From assembly GCA_021234535.1 (NCBI GenBank), contig CM037838.1, forward strand, positions 27,319,969 through 27,383,968: 64,000 nt of DNA, given 5' to 3'. The notes under the pieces were generated by a model, which saw nothing but the letters and a program-made list of their open reading frames with translations, made no database searches and was not told where the DNA came from. Each line of letters starts with the position of its first letter. Position 1 is the first letter of the stretch. Source of the DNA: Stichopus chloronotus. Taxonomy: Eukaryota; Echinodermata; Holothuroidea; Aspidochirotida; Stichopodidae. Of this stretch, positions 39,401-50,289 are shown piece after piece. A program made the translations under genes and the position numbers.

Positions 39401-42400
39401 TTAAAGTTGCGGACAAGATTACTGGGGGTCATGTAGCTAGGTCTGTGAAAAAAAAAAGATGGGAAACAATTTGATGATGATAAGATCAGTAGTTGTTCAA
39501 GTGTGCAATCTGGGACCATAATCAAATTACGATATCACTTAAAGAAAAATGGGGCATTTAAAATACACCGACATGGCAGTCTCATCGCTAAACGCCATGC
39601 GTGTGAAAAGTGACGCAAGATGCATTATTTGAATTTTGAAAAATTTGAGTGAGCAAATTACTGTTCGGCAACAAATAACTGAATTTCTGTCTGTGAGAAA
39701 CTTATTTCAAAGGAAGCTGAGCAATAGGGTGCAAAGTTGTATGATGCAAAAATTTCCATTGGATCTGTGTTACTCAGTTTCATGAGAATGCCTTCTGTCA
39801 TGCAGAACTTGGGCATCATTTACTGTTCCATGATGTCATTCTCATCAACCTGTTTCTATGGTAGTGCCACCATATCACCTTTTCATGAAATATAATGAAA
39901 TGATAAACTTAGCAACCTGCTACACAAAAACTCAGGCACTGAATGGACTTTTCACTTCACACTTTCAAATCACACATTTCCTAGGTGATATCAACACACA
40001 CCACAATCACAGTGTTCGAAATAATAGGGTTCGGTCCTGCCTGCCATAAAAGAGAGCATGGAATACTGTCACATGCAATACTGTCACATCAAGGTGAGGG
40101 TTGACCTACGTATAAATTCATTCTGTCCATTATTTCCACAAATTAGCATTCCTATCCTGACAAAATCACAAAATTATGTGGCGACTGTAGACAAAGGCTA
40201 TGTGGCAATGGCATCAGAAACTTCACATGGTGACTGGCAAGGGTGTTGTCAGGGCCTAATGAGGGGTAGGGTACATATTGCCATAATGTTAGGACATACG
40301 TTATCAAAACATGGAGTGCACTGAAAATTTTTTTACCATAAAACCATTCCAGATCAACAAAAATGGTATTTTTAAGCCCATTTTTGTGTTCATTTACACC
40401 TCACCCCACTCCCTACCAATAAATGTAGCTTAAATGTTTTCAGCTAAATAGAGGTTTTACATCAAAATGTGATTTGGGGGGCACATGCCTTCCCTGCCCT
40501 ATTCCCCCACAGTGGTATCACTGGGTGATGACACTACCAATGTTGATGGACATTAGTCACAGTTGTTATGTTTAATTGTCCTTCTAAGTCTTACCTCTTT
40601 CTTCCCCACACTTCCAGCATCAGCTGCTGGTACATTTGGGCAATGTACGGCTTTTTGTTTGTCGAGATGAAATTTTCACACTCCAGGAAAAAGTGAGTGA
40701 AAGGTGGGCTGAGAGAAGAGAGACAGAATGGCATCTAAATTTGTTGCGTCAAATTTCAGTTTCCACTCTTTCGTTTGCATTCATAAATTCACACTGAGAG
40801 ACAGACATCCTACTTGGGATTATTCAACCAGTTTTTTCACTCACCAGTTCGATAAGGCTTGGACAGCAGCGTTCAAGTAACACGTATTGCCAAGATTTCT
40901 CAGTCCTGTCAAACCTGAAAATTATTTGCAAAGCAAGAGAATGAACGATATCTCAGTGGGTGTGTCATTACTTTCAACTTATTGTGGAGTCACAAATCTT
41001 TTAAATCGATGTTGGTACATGTTTTGCATATTTGCACAGTGCAGTCTGCTCTCACAAAATGTGCTTTAATATAGATTAGTGATTCCAAACCTTTTTTCAG
41101 CCCAGTGCCCGTATTTTTACTGAATGGCATTGGGGACTGTTTGGCACCATGTTGACAAAATACCAATCTAAATACATCTATTGTCTGATTGTTCTGACAA
41201 TTATAGCACAGAGCTTTATTGTTCCACCAATTACAATAGTATGACATCATAATATGTGGACTGGCCTACAAGCAGAAATGCATTAATGAAAGATGATTGT
41301 ATGACTTGGATGAAATTATCAATCTCTTGGAAAATCAGTTGTGTAACTAAGAGAATTTGCTGGGTTCTTGTAATTACACTCTGCACCCTGACCACCTGCA
41401 TCAATGAAAATCAAAACATAGAAATATAATTGAAAAAATAATCGAAAAGTAATTGCAGTGAAAAATACTATGTTTCTTTTGTAGCTCTGCGTTTAATTGC
41501 CCGTTGGGAACCACCACTATAGCTCAATGACAAAGGTTGTATGTGCATCCAGAATAAAGACTGTAACTAATTCTTGTCATTTGCTCATCTCCACACTAGC
41601 ATCATTCATATTCATGAGACTACTTTTCTCTGGTCTTGATGATACCTTCAAGAATGCTGAGCTTTTATCATGACACTTAAAAAGTATCCCGGAAGAGGTG
41701 GCTCTTCATCATTACAGTTTTGGTATACTTTTCTGAGGATAAAAATCAAGCATTTTTCAAGGGAGAACTTTTGTTTTCAAAGGATCCAAGGATATCAAAC
41801 CACTTTTTACACACTCTGAAAACACCTTTGTAAATTCTTTTAATGATTAGTAAAAATGTCTAGTAACATTTGAAATCGTTGAAAATTTAGGCCCCTTTGA
41901 AGACTTCAATACAAGAGAACAAAAGTTAAGCATTTTCAAGACCTTAAATTCAAGTATTGACAAACCCTGCCATTACATCTTGGGTAAAATATGCGAATGA
42001 ATTTTTTTTAGATCCAGAAAAGCAATCATACAGTGAACCATTTCTGACATTCGGTCTCATCTTTGTGAAAAGAAAAATTGCAAGATACTTTCCATTACCA
42101 TAGTGTTTGCAGGTTCTCTATTATAATCAAAGTCATTTGCCTAGATTAGTATCATGTTTTTAAGAAAATTTGCATGACATTGTTTGTTATCGAAGTGATT
42201 GAAAGTCCTATAACGTAACTAGCGCATTTGCCCCTGTACCTCTGACGTTCTTCTCGTCTTGCAAGAATTCATCGATTGCCTCAGTGACAGGAGAAGGTTT
42301 GTTCATAGGAGAGCATCTGCATGGGGAAAAAATATTTAAAACATCCATTTCAGCAAAAGTTGCAACAAAACATCATTCACTTATCACTTTTATATCCTTT

Positions 42401-45400
42401 TATGAGATGAATTCTTACACATCAATCAAAAGATGGCAAGAATATAAATTGGAATGATTTTTCTTCGGAAGACCTATGATACGGTTGGTTGTTGTTGCTC
42501 ATCTCTCAAATATTTCGTAGTTGGTTATCTAAGGTGTATGACAACTACAAAAAGACCTGTTTATTTTCTCCTTAATCCACATAAATTCAATGCTTGCTGG
42601 AAAATGTGTCTATTTGCTTTTTATGACAGTAAAATTTGTAAACAAAAAGTCTCACACAGCCTATGAAGAAATTCACACACATAATGAGCAGGTTTACTGA
42701 TCAAGGTTGTAGACTGACATCAAAGAGAAAAACGCCAGACAAACGGCCAGAGCAAATTCTATGATAATTCCATAGAAAATGTCTGAAACTTCACAGACAT
42801 ATGAGTACACCGACAAAGCAATACAACCACCACTCAGAATCCTCTAGCTAAAAATCCCTGCATCCAATAAATGCAAAAAATGAATTGCACTCCTGCGTCA
42901 GATATACCAGTAATTACCAATTCGCTACAGCAAACATACTTACATAAATACGGTAAATTTCTTGTAAACAACAGAATTCTAGAAATAAATTTTGTGTGAT
43001 CTAAACTGCTACAAGACATGTCATGTCCTTGATTGCATGAAATTTTTTGTGACTACCTTCAAGATGTCGCACTCCTGCGTGTACCCAGCACCCAGGTGTA
43101 TGGGTACCCGACCAACAATGTCAGGACCTGGTGCTGGTTCCGCTACATGTCTCCGAAGTCTGACTAATGTGGACTGTACTTGTGCAAAAAATTCAGCACA
43201 TACTTGTAGGAACATTGTCATGCCAGTACACAACATTCACTGTCTTACTTTAAAATGCAAAGCAAAATGTCATATGACGACTTAATGACAAACTAGAAGC
43301 CTAACGAAGGTTGCATTTTCAGCTACTGGGGTACTTGACCGACTAATGGACGACTGGGGTCTTAAATCTTAGTGAAAAAAACCACATTTTATGTACTCAG
43401 AGTTCAACAATTTCCAATTCTTGTGTCATGATGGAATGTTAGCCCTAACCTTGGGTTCCGAATGATCTCCTGGGTGAGGATCCTCTCATGGACGTGCTCC
43501 GTGACCCTCTTCGTCCTTCGGACCAAGTTGTCCATGTCACGACTGATGATGGAGTTGGGAAAGACCTCCTCGTCACAGAGACTGCACCAAGCTCTTCTCG
43601 TCTTAAGGTAAATAGCAATTGGATGATCTTGTGCCTGCAGTAAAGAGATGAGGCCTTTCATAAGATCTATTGCTGTCAGTGGTTTAAATAGAACCAGGGA
43701 GGCGTGATTTAGAAGGAGATACATCTAATTCCTTCCTTTGAACCTACCTAGTTGCCGCCAAAGACATCTGCTTTGTTCACCACTTACAGATTCAATGGGC
43801 TTACAACGTATTAAGATCTTAACGTGAAAGGGTTCATGTCGTCTGCTACGTTGTCAGTTACATTGGAAAATTTTGCCCATAGTTAAAACATTGCCAGTTG
43901 TTATTCTCGAAAATAAGTTTTCACTTTTTTGGCACGTTCTGGCGTTTATCATAGTAGACCAGTTTCAGGATGTGTAATTTGCTGTACATGAGTACATCTA
44001 CTACAAATTGCGAAAGTTTGCGGAAATTGAGAAAAACTCAATAGTAAATTATAGTCTTACGTCCATTTTAATCATTTGCATATGGCAAAAGTCCTACACC
44101 TTATTCTTATACACCAGTTCATATTGATTCGTAAGAGATAACCAGTCGTTTTGATTGGTGAGCTTTAAGTCCTGTCTTGACTGTTGGCAACAACCTTGGC
44201 ATCAAAGCATTGTTCTAAGTAATCCTTTTCATAGGATATAAGCAGGTGTGAATAAACTTACTTGGATACCGTATAGAAATTGGATATGTCACACAAAAGT
44301 AAGAGGGTGCTTTAAGCCGTGCTCATCCCTTATGAATTGGGACTCTTATCACACCGGAGAAAATCGAACAGGATTAGCATAAATTTAACTTTCAGTTGTA
44401 ACTCCTTCAAAATTGCACCTCCCTGATAGAACCCACATGAAGGACTGTTTTCTAGAAAAAGGGATACCAACATGGTTTTTGTAGGTCACAAGTCTTTTGC
44501 TGTAACAAATGCATTCCGTAGAATATAACATGGATAATCAAGAGTAGGTTGATACATTGTCAAACTTCTGAATGATACGTGAATCTCAAATTCCAAGTGT
44601 AGGGCCAGAAAAAATTATCCCAGTATTAAGCTGTACACTACGAGTTTTCCATATGTTCTATTGTTCAGATTGGGCAAAAATCGCATTGCAAACTCTTATG
44701 ATCCTGGCTTGGTTTCATTGGTTTTCTCTGTCTCATGGACTAAATTTTGAGGTCCATTGTTCATTTGCGAACTAATTTCCTCATCAATAAGTGCTACAAA
44801 TACTGTGTTGTGTAAGAGAAACTGAAAAATATTTTCCATGCAATATAATGTGCAGACTATGTGTCAATGTGCCTTTGAGTATCAGACTTCTTTAACTATA
44901 TGACATTGATCAGAAGGAACATGACTTCTAGCTATTTACAAACTGTTTTCTTTCACGTAGAAAAAAATGTTTCCAGTATTTGTAAAATGACTGAGAGAAA
45001 TTAATGAAAGAGGTATCATTCACTACCATTCACTTATTTCACTTTACAAACTTAAGTCTTCCGTGAATTATTATGAAATACCATTACTGTATATAACACA
45101 TTGCAGTACAGTGCGTTTTTCAAAACCCAGTGCTGAAAATACTGCAACCAATCACTGTACATCAACATAGTCAATGTTGTCTGGCATATAGTTTCCCCCC
45201 CAAAAAAAATAATAAAATAGGAAACACCCTCTTGTCTGAAGTACAGTACAAACCAATGAATGCTCGGAGCTGTGATCCTTTATTGCATCCCCACAGCCGA
45301 CATAGCCACATCCTTCCTGGGGATTGAAAAAGAGAGAGAGAATGACAATGCAAAACACACTAAATTTCTACATTTACCACTCTCTAGCATCATACCATCA

Positions 45401-47336
45401 CAGCTAAAAAAAACAAAAAAACAATATAATGTACACAGACTACACAGAAATAAGAATGGAGAAAGAAATTATTCACAGAAAGATATAGGCACTGATTTAT
45501 CTTCTCCATAATATCTCTTCCTTCCTTTTCATCCTGGTTGAATAAGTATCAATTACAAAACTGAATTTATACAGGATGCTAAAGGACATATTACACACAG
45601 CTTACAAAGTTTGGAATGACATATGCAAATTTCTAACATTAGCATCATGGACAAACACTTTAACTTGCGGATCTTACGGATCACCGAATTTACGGATCCT
45701 CAGTTACATCTTTCTTGAAATTATGACAAATTCAGCAATGGAGAAGCAATTTGATTGCTTGAGGTTGACTACTGTACATATGGTTGATTATATGGAGCAC
45801 TTTATTGCACTGCCTACGGTATACATTAAGCTGACACTACAATAACAGACTATCCTGACATGCAAACGAGATGATAGAGACGAACATGAAGGACTTCCTT
45901 TCATACCTCCAAACACAGCCAAACGCTGGGACCCTTTGCAGTGCAGGAATCACATGATCCCTGTTGGGAGATGAAAGAAAACATTAAGCCGTAGTAACCA
46001 CTAAATCAACCAGATCAACCTCTTCAAAATAGTAACAAACAGAACCAGTCATTTTTACCCAATGAAAACATTTATATGATAACATACAGCACTGCACAGC
46101 CACACACTCTACAATCATCGAGCTAGAAATGTAATGGTAAATACAGTACATGGATGTGAAAACAGCAAAAATGAATTACAGCCCTTGCAACATGCTCTAC
46201 ACAAGTTGTTTACGAGAAGTTAGACAAGTTTGTAGGTGGTCCGTACCATGCACAACTGCCAGTGAATTTCTGTGACCAACAGCACAACACTGTATCTGGA
46301 GGTGCCTTTCAGTGAGTTTTGCATTGGTTCTGAATACGGACTGAAGATACACCTGACTTGAAGTTCATCTGTTAGTCATCATGAACTTTCAACACACTTA
46401 CATCAGTCAGCAAATTGCACATCATGATCAACTAACAGTACATCGTAATCAACTAACACTACTTTGTGATCAACTAACAGTACTTCGTGATCAAGTGACA
46501 GTTCATTGTGATCAACTAACAGTACTTTGTGATTAACTAACAGGGCTTTGTGATCAACTGACAGTACTTTGTGATCACATAACAGTGCATCGTGATCAAC
46601 TAACATTACACCATGATCATCTAACTGTACTTCGTGATCAAGTCAAAGTACATCGTGATCAAATAACAGTACATTGTGATCCACTAACAGTACAACATGA
46701 TCAATTATGACTATATCAACTCACAGTATATTGTGATCAACTAACAGAGCACCATGATCAAGTAACAGTACATCGTGATCAAGTAACAGCATTTTGTAAT
46801 CAACTAACAGTACACCGTGATCCACTAACAGCAATTTGTGATCAACTAACAGTACACTGATTTTTAAAATGAGCCATAGTCTGTGGCTACGTATAACTGA
46901 ATGGCAAAACAAACTGATGTCTGGTTTGCTCTCTACAAATTGTCAGAGAATGTCTGCTTTGGAACCATAAGAACATTAGATCAGGACATTTTCATTACTT
47001 TAACAAAGTACTATGGTGGTTGTGTCAGACTAAATAGGTATGGTATTAAAATAGTAGGTATTGTATTAAAATAGTTGGAAAAATACCAAAGCAAATATTC
47101 CTTTTAGCTTGGTCATTCCAAATGTTATTAACTTAACATATTACATAGACTGGAACAACTGATAGCAAACACTGTCACAGAGTGACAGTAAATTTGAAGT
47201 TGCAAGATAAACGGATAATGGATTGACATGGTACTAGAAAACCAACTTAGTCAGTTACCTGTGATTTCTCTTTTATTTCATCATCATAGTATGATTGAAC
47301 TCTTGCTATATGAGGGCAATTCACCTTAGCAGCCAT
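21672..47336 (-). CDS. USP20/33-like: Ubiquitin carboxyl-terminal hydrolase, USP20/USP33 family, complete
   Basis: Cysteine deubiquitinase. Vertebrate USP20 and USP33 (VDU2/VDU1) remove ubiquitin from substrates such as receptors, HIF1A and DIO2; those substrates are not shown here. Coding exons, minus strand: 47336-47259, 45960-45907, 45316-45254, 43634-43450, 42316-42240, 40914-40845, 40708-40595, 39442-39364, 38659-38269, 36518-36375, 36044-35918, 35208-35129, 34667-34634, 33914-33869, 32473-32353, 31402-31337, 30684-30558, 29330-29267, 28121-28016, 26952-26871, 25252-25138, 24442-24337, 22547-22476, 21862-21672. All junctions are AG/GT, all phases close, and the sum is 2592 bp (863 aa plus stop; the human proteins are about 910-940 aa). 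Order: ZnF-UBP, USP catalytic domain split by a charged linker, two DUSP domains, acidic tail. Catalytic Cys164 (NLGNTCYLN) and the His of GGHY (residue 579) are present, so it should be active. One pre-duplication USP20/33 ortholog is likely; a symbol choice between them is not possible. Confidence 0.95.
23285..24115. repeat. Degenerate ~85-bp tandem repeat in USP intron 22
   Basis: About ten degenerate units built on TCACATTAGAGATGTGACAC, CTTTGTAAGCACCA, CATTTGTTACACA and TGTACACTGATAGCACATG. The region is intronic, and its open frames are not coding. Confidence 0.8.
24413..24790. repeat. ~190-bp tandem duplication overlapping the 5' end of USP exon 22
   Basis: The segment containing ACTGGTGAAGGCATGGTGTA through GAAATCAATTTC occurs at about 24421-24590 and again at about 24612-24800. 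The first copy includes the first ~30 bp of exon 22 plus its acceptor and upstream intron. The second copy repeats those bases, but its acceptor reads ATTCAC instead of ATTTAG on the minus strand. Confidence 0.85.
25138..28121 (-). CDS. USP20/33-like: USP20/33-like exons 19-21: first DUSP domain
   Basis: Residues 641-741. [20 protein letters not shown] and FLCKHGG (exon 19), [18 protein letters not shown] and SVWEELHNR (exon 20), and [13 protein letters not shown] (exon 21) follow the vertebrate USP20/33 DUSP1 closely. DUSP domains are protein-interaction modules; in USP20 and USP33 they are implicated in partner binding. Confidence 0.92.
25260..26330. repeat. Degenerate tandem repeat in USP intron 20
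   Basis: Repeated words such as ATTAATGACTGGACTA, CAAATATTGATA, ACACAGCAGATCACCTG and GGTATCATTAA recur at roughly 80-100 bp intervals. It is heavily decayed, and the unit boundaries cannot be fixed by eye. Confidence 0.6.
26660..26810. repeat. Fragment of the 39.5-kb dispersed repeat
   Basis: TTTCATGACAATGCCTTCTG, then TCATGCAGAATTTTGGC and TTATTGTTCCAGAACATCAC, match the distal half of the element at 39760-39850. This is an independent partial copy inside a USP intron. Confidence 0.65.
29267..31402 (-). CDS. USP20/33-like: USP20/33-like exons 16-18: His box
   Basis: Residues 555-640. Exon 16 has [14 protein letters not shown], which joins exon 17 to give GGHYTAYAQ with the catalytic His579. 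[12 protein letters not shown] supplies the acidic residue of the triad, and EAYVLFYK closes the USP domain. Exon 18 encodes a short charged helix ([12 protein letters not shown]) linking to the DUSP domains. Introns here contain minisatellites. Confidence 0.93.
29880..30330. repeat. Minisatellite in USP intron 17
   Basis: About 14 degenerate units of roughly 28-32 bp of the type AAGGTTACCATAAAGCAGTG plus CTAC, with drift in most units. The unit is unlike any other array in the window. Confidence 0.85.
31590..31830. repeat. Minisatellite in USP intron 15
   Basis: Degenerate units of about 28-40 bp based on GGAAACAGGGTTCACAT followed by an AGAAAGA-rich linker, seven or so copies. It is confined to this intron. 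Confidence 0.7.
32353..36518 (-). CDS. USP20/33-like: USP20/33-like exons 10-15: zinc ribbon and central catalytic segment
   Basis: Residues 371-555. Exon 10 carries [19 protein letters not shown] and [10 protein letters not shown]. CxxC at 397/400 and CxxC at 494/497 (exon 13) form the USP zinc ribbon. Exon 12 has [14 protein letters not shown], and exon 15 has [12 protein letters not shown], a family hallmark. Exons 13 and 14 are only 34 and 46 bp but are fixed by phase and by similarity to the vertebrate proteins. Confidence 0.92.
32685..32890. repeat. Minisatellite in USP intron 14
   Basis: Units combining CATGATGTAATACATGAT and AAATCTGTATCATCTAGCAA alternate at a period of about 13 bp within larger units of ~60-75 bp. 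The short ORFs here are shadows of the repeat. Confidence 0.85.
36820..37160. repeat. Degenerate repeat in USP intron 9
   Basis: Words of the form CTTGATCCCCTTACTGCTAA recur about every 25-35 bp, roughly ten times, with heavy drift. It is intronic and non-coding. Confidence 0.7.
38269..42316 (-). CDS. USP20/33-like: USP20/33-like exons 5-9: Cys box and charged linker
   Basis: Residues 127-371. Exon 6 holds the Cys box, with nucleophile Cys164. Exon 7 has FFLECENF, exon 8 ends in GYTQQ, and exon 9 opens with [17 protein letters not shown], the usual USP helices. The rest of exon 9 (391 bp) is a Ser/Asp/Glu/Arg-rich low-complexity insert, as found between the two halves of the USP20/33 catalytic domain. 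It is shorter than the vertebrate insert, which explains most of the length difference. Confidence 0.93.
39543..39870. mobile_element. Older Kolobok/T2-like MITE relative in USP intron 7
   Basis: It starts at TTAA (39539-39542) with AGAAAAATGGGGCATTTAAA. It then follows the internal sequence of the 20930 element: TTTTGAAAAATTTGAGTGAG, CAAATTACTGTTCGGCAACA and GAGAAACTTATTTC. It carries an extra distal part shared with the fragment at 26.7 kb. The right terminus is not clear, so the end is approximate. Confidence 0.6.
43450..47336 (-). CDS. USP20/33-like: USP20/33-like exons 1-4: ZnF-UBP domain
   Basis: Residues 1-127. The start [13 protein letters not shown] places a CPH motif at 7-9, as in the family. 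Zinc-ligand candidates follow: Cys29 and Cys32 (GSCDSC), Cys47 and Cys52 (GCGYVGCG), His59 and His63, His69, then Cys82 and Cys85 (AWCSLC). In USP20/33 this module, at the same N-terminal position, is a ubiquitin-binding-type zinc finger fold. Exon boundaries fall between the ligand groups. Intron 1 contains a 21-bp minisatellite. Confidence 0.93.
46420..46865. repeat. 21-bp minisatellite in USP intron 1
   Basis: About 20 copies of GTGATCAACTAACAGTACAT plus one base. Since 21 is a multiple of 3, the minus strand stays open and gives a false LLVDHKV-type heptad ORF (46403-46606 and 46721-46912). Variation among units is substantial. Confidence 0.93.
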
Positions 47337-47371
47337 CGTACGACACACAAAGTCGTCCAGTTATGTCACAA
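47337..47371 (-). other. Putative 5' UTR part of USP exon 1, after an upstream intron
   Basis: On the minus strand a pyrimidine-rich acceptor, CTGCTCTCTTTCCAG, ends at 47372, 35 bp before the ATG at 47336. This suggests the coding start lies in the second exon and that a non-coding first exon and the promoter lie further right. The upstream exon was not located. Confidence 0.45.
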
Positions 47372-47876
47372 CTGGAAAGAGAGCAGAAGTTTGATCATAT
47401 GAATAAACAGCACCGCATCAGAGCAATATCTGATTACCAGATATCAATCTCACACTTTTGAAATTCGATTATGCATTTTGATTACATGTAATCTGGCCAT
47501 GACTGAGGAGTTATAATCAATTCAAGTAGCTTACTGCATTTGAATCAACTGTAGAGACTTGAAAATGAAGAAAGTAGCAAACACAAAAATTTCAAATATA
47601 AACTTCAGTGACACAAACTTCTCTTGCAATTTAACAAAATTAATGCAACTAATGTGTAACATTCTATAACAACATAACTCACTCAATGGACTTTCACACT
47701 CGTGTCCAGAACCCATCCCTTTATTATCCTATGAAAATCCCAAAATCACAAGCCAGCAACAACTGCTGGACTGCCACCTAAGGTCCTCATAGCAATGACA
47801 GGCTGCACTGAAACCCACAGTAGTCTACAGGACAAACACCAGTTTACACAAAAAACAGTGTCAGCTACAGTAGCTG

Positions 47877-49381
47877 TGTGCCAGATTTCAAATCTGGCCG
47901 GAATTCCAGTCAGATTTGAGAATTTTCCTAAATCCAGCGTCCAGCTGGATTTTTTTTTTACATCCAGCCAGATTTGCTGGATTTGTACGATATAAAACTT
48001 AATTTACTACAAGTATCAATTAGATATCATAAAATGACTATGAATGCAGTGTAGGCCTACTATTCAGTTAAGAACGTTCAACAGTCTGAAGGAATTTGTC
48101 ATGCCCCCTGACCCTAACTCTGAAAAGAGAATTAGGCATAGACAAAGTTAAAACAGGTAAAGTAGGAGTGACTTACTTTGTTAAGCAGTTAAAAGTGTCA
48201 GGGAATCAACCCAAAGCTGATCAAACTGAATTGTTTTATTACAATTGAAAAGGACTGAAATCCTATGTGTTTAAACATACCATAGGGTCAAGCAGAGCTT
48301 GCATACCCATGAGCACTGTACTCCATACACCATACAAAACAGAAATGTAACATCACATAAAGTATAGCAATTTATACTTCAATTGTCAATGCATTTAGTA
48401 TGTTTAAAATATGATAAGACACATGAACCAGAAAGCACAAATGCACTGTGGTTTTGATGACTTCATTATGAGGATTTTTATGAATCTGACATATGTTAAC
48501 TGACATGTACTGTATCATGTCTCAACATGCACAACTGCATATTTTAGTGATGCAACCTACACATTACATATGAGATCTGTCCAGGCTTACCTCCTTGAGA
48601 TATCATGTTTACAAGGTTTTCAAAATTTGACTCCTGTTGATACTAAATGACCTCCACCAATATCAATAGGGTTCTTCTACTCAATATGATGCACCTACAC
48701 ATTACCTATGAGATCTCCCAAGCTTCCTTCCTTGAGATAGTGTTTATAGGGTTTCCACAATTTGACCCCTGTTGGCCTCAAATGACCGTTGATCTCCAAC
48801 AAAAACAACAGGGTTCTTCTACTGTACTCAATATGGTACGACTACATACCAAATATGAGATCTGTTCAAGCTTCCCTTCTTGATATCGTGATATTGTGCG
48901 ATGGAGTTAAAGAGTTGCACTAGTTTCATATTTTCCATTTCTAACTCCTTGGAAGTTAGAGAACACATCAATTCAAATAAAAGGTATGTACAGTATTACT
49001 CAGTTATGAACAAATTGTCATCCCTTTCCACCCCCTCCACCACCCAAGAAAACTAACTCATTCCTACTTGTAATAGGGTTGGTATAAATGTTTTGGCAGA
49101 TATCGGCATTTCAGCTACATACTGTACTGTACACCAAAATAGACTTGAACTCCCGAGTTTCACACAATTACCAACTCAGCCTACAGTAATAATACTAGGA
49201 GGCTATCTGGTTCTAATACCAATAACAATGGCACAATTCTGAATTAAAAAATAAAAACGACATAACCCCACCCAGATTTTGGCTCTTTTATTTGACTAAA
49301 TCTGGCAATTCCTGCTGAAATTTTCTTATAAACATGGCAAATTTGGTTCCAGCCAGATTTTGAAATCCAAATCTGGGACAC
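47877..49381. mobile_element. Possible element with degenerate inverted ends
   Basis: The left end GTGTGCCAGATTTCAAATCT (from 47876) resembles the reverse complement of the right end, GTGTCCCAGATTTGGATTTC (from 49381). Both continue into AATCTGGC(C/T)GGAA. The ends are therefore inverted repeats of about 30-40 bp with gaps. No target duplication was identified, and family A monomers are nested inside. No coding frame was recognised. Confidence 0.4.
48560..48900. repeat. Family A repeat, about 2.5 monomers
   Basis: CTTGAGATATCATGTTTACA, ACAATTTGACCCCTGTTGGC and CTCAAATGACCGTTGATCTC, then AACAGGGTTCTTCTACT, follow the family A pattern. The TGACCT hexamers are mostly mutated in these copies. 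Confidence 0.7.
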
Positions 49382-49399
49382 CCCATCAATAGTATGTGA

Positions 49400-50080
49400 T
49401 GTAATTCCATTCCACTGAATCTCCAGTCCGGTGTAGGTCTGGTGGTCCTTTATCAAAATAAATTACCTTGCAGACAGGTTTAAGAACTTATTCAAAGTCA
49501 ACTGGGCCTCCAATCTGGAGAGGAGTCTTAGTCACAGAAGTCATCCAGCCTTCTAAAAGTCTAATCTAGAGTGGTGTCACTGTCGCAGTCTTGGTGATGA
49601 AAACCACTGGCTATGAAATCATTGTGGATGACACAATTCCAGTCTGCAGAGTCTCCAATTTGGAGAGGAGTCATGGACAAGGTTCCATTGGCCGTTTATC
49701 AAAATACATTATCTTGTCAACAGTTTAAGAAAGTATTTAAAAGTTGCCAACTGCAAGTCCCCAACCTGGAGTGGAGTTGCGGTTGCAATCCCGGTAGTCA
49801 TTCAGTCCACTGCGGCTCCAATCTGCAGTGGAGGGCAGTTGCAGTCCCAGTGAAGAGATCGGCTGACTGCAACATCGTATTACATGACTGAATGCTAGTC
49901 TACTTGAGCTTCTAATATGGACTGGAGTCGCTGTCACAATCCTGGTGGTCACTAATCAAAATGCAATATCTTGTACATAGTTTTCACAGGAATTCTTAGC
50001 CCACTGAAACTACAATCTGAAGTGATGGAGTCAAGGTCGCAGTCCCAGTGTCCATTCAGTGGCAGGTGTCTCAGCGTGAT
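49400..50080. repeat. Degenerate repeat with CTGGAGAGGAGTC motif
   Basis: CCAATCTGGAGAGGAGTC, CCAATTTGGAGAGGAGTC, CAACCTGGAGTGGAGTTG, CCAATCTGCAGTGGAGG and related words recur every ~70-120 bp. They alternate with TTTATCAAAATACATTATCT blocks. The origin is unknown. Confidence 0.65.
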
Positions 50081-50289
50081 AGGTATACCGTATGTTTTCA
50101 CTGTAGGTTATTGTTAGTGTGTACTATCTACTATGCCAGCTGGGTTAGCTAGCTGACCGTGCTTCCAGATCAAGAGCAAGGCACTGTTTAGAAGTAGGGC
50201 TTATTGATAGTTATTCTTGACTACCAGGCTATATGTATGGTAGTTGGCTAGGCCCTAATGTTACTGTTAGGCCTAATTGTCACTGTGTA

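Noticed and set aside
46420..46865. CRISPR-like regular repeat spacing
   Set aside because: The units abut with no unique spacers, and the window is clearly eukaryotic; this is a minisatellite.
46403..46912. Heptad LLVDHKV-type ORFs
   Set aside because: They are the translation of a 21-bp intronic minisatellite in USP intron 1, not a coiled-coil gene.
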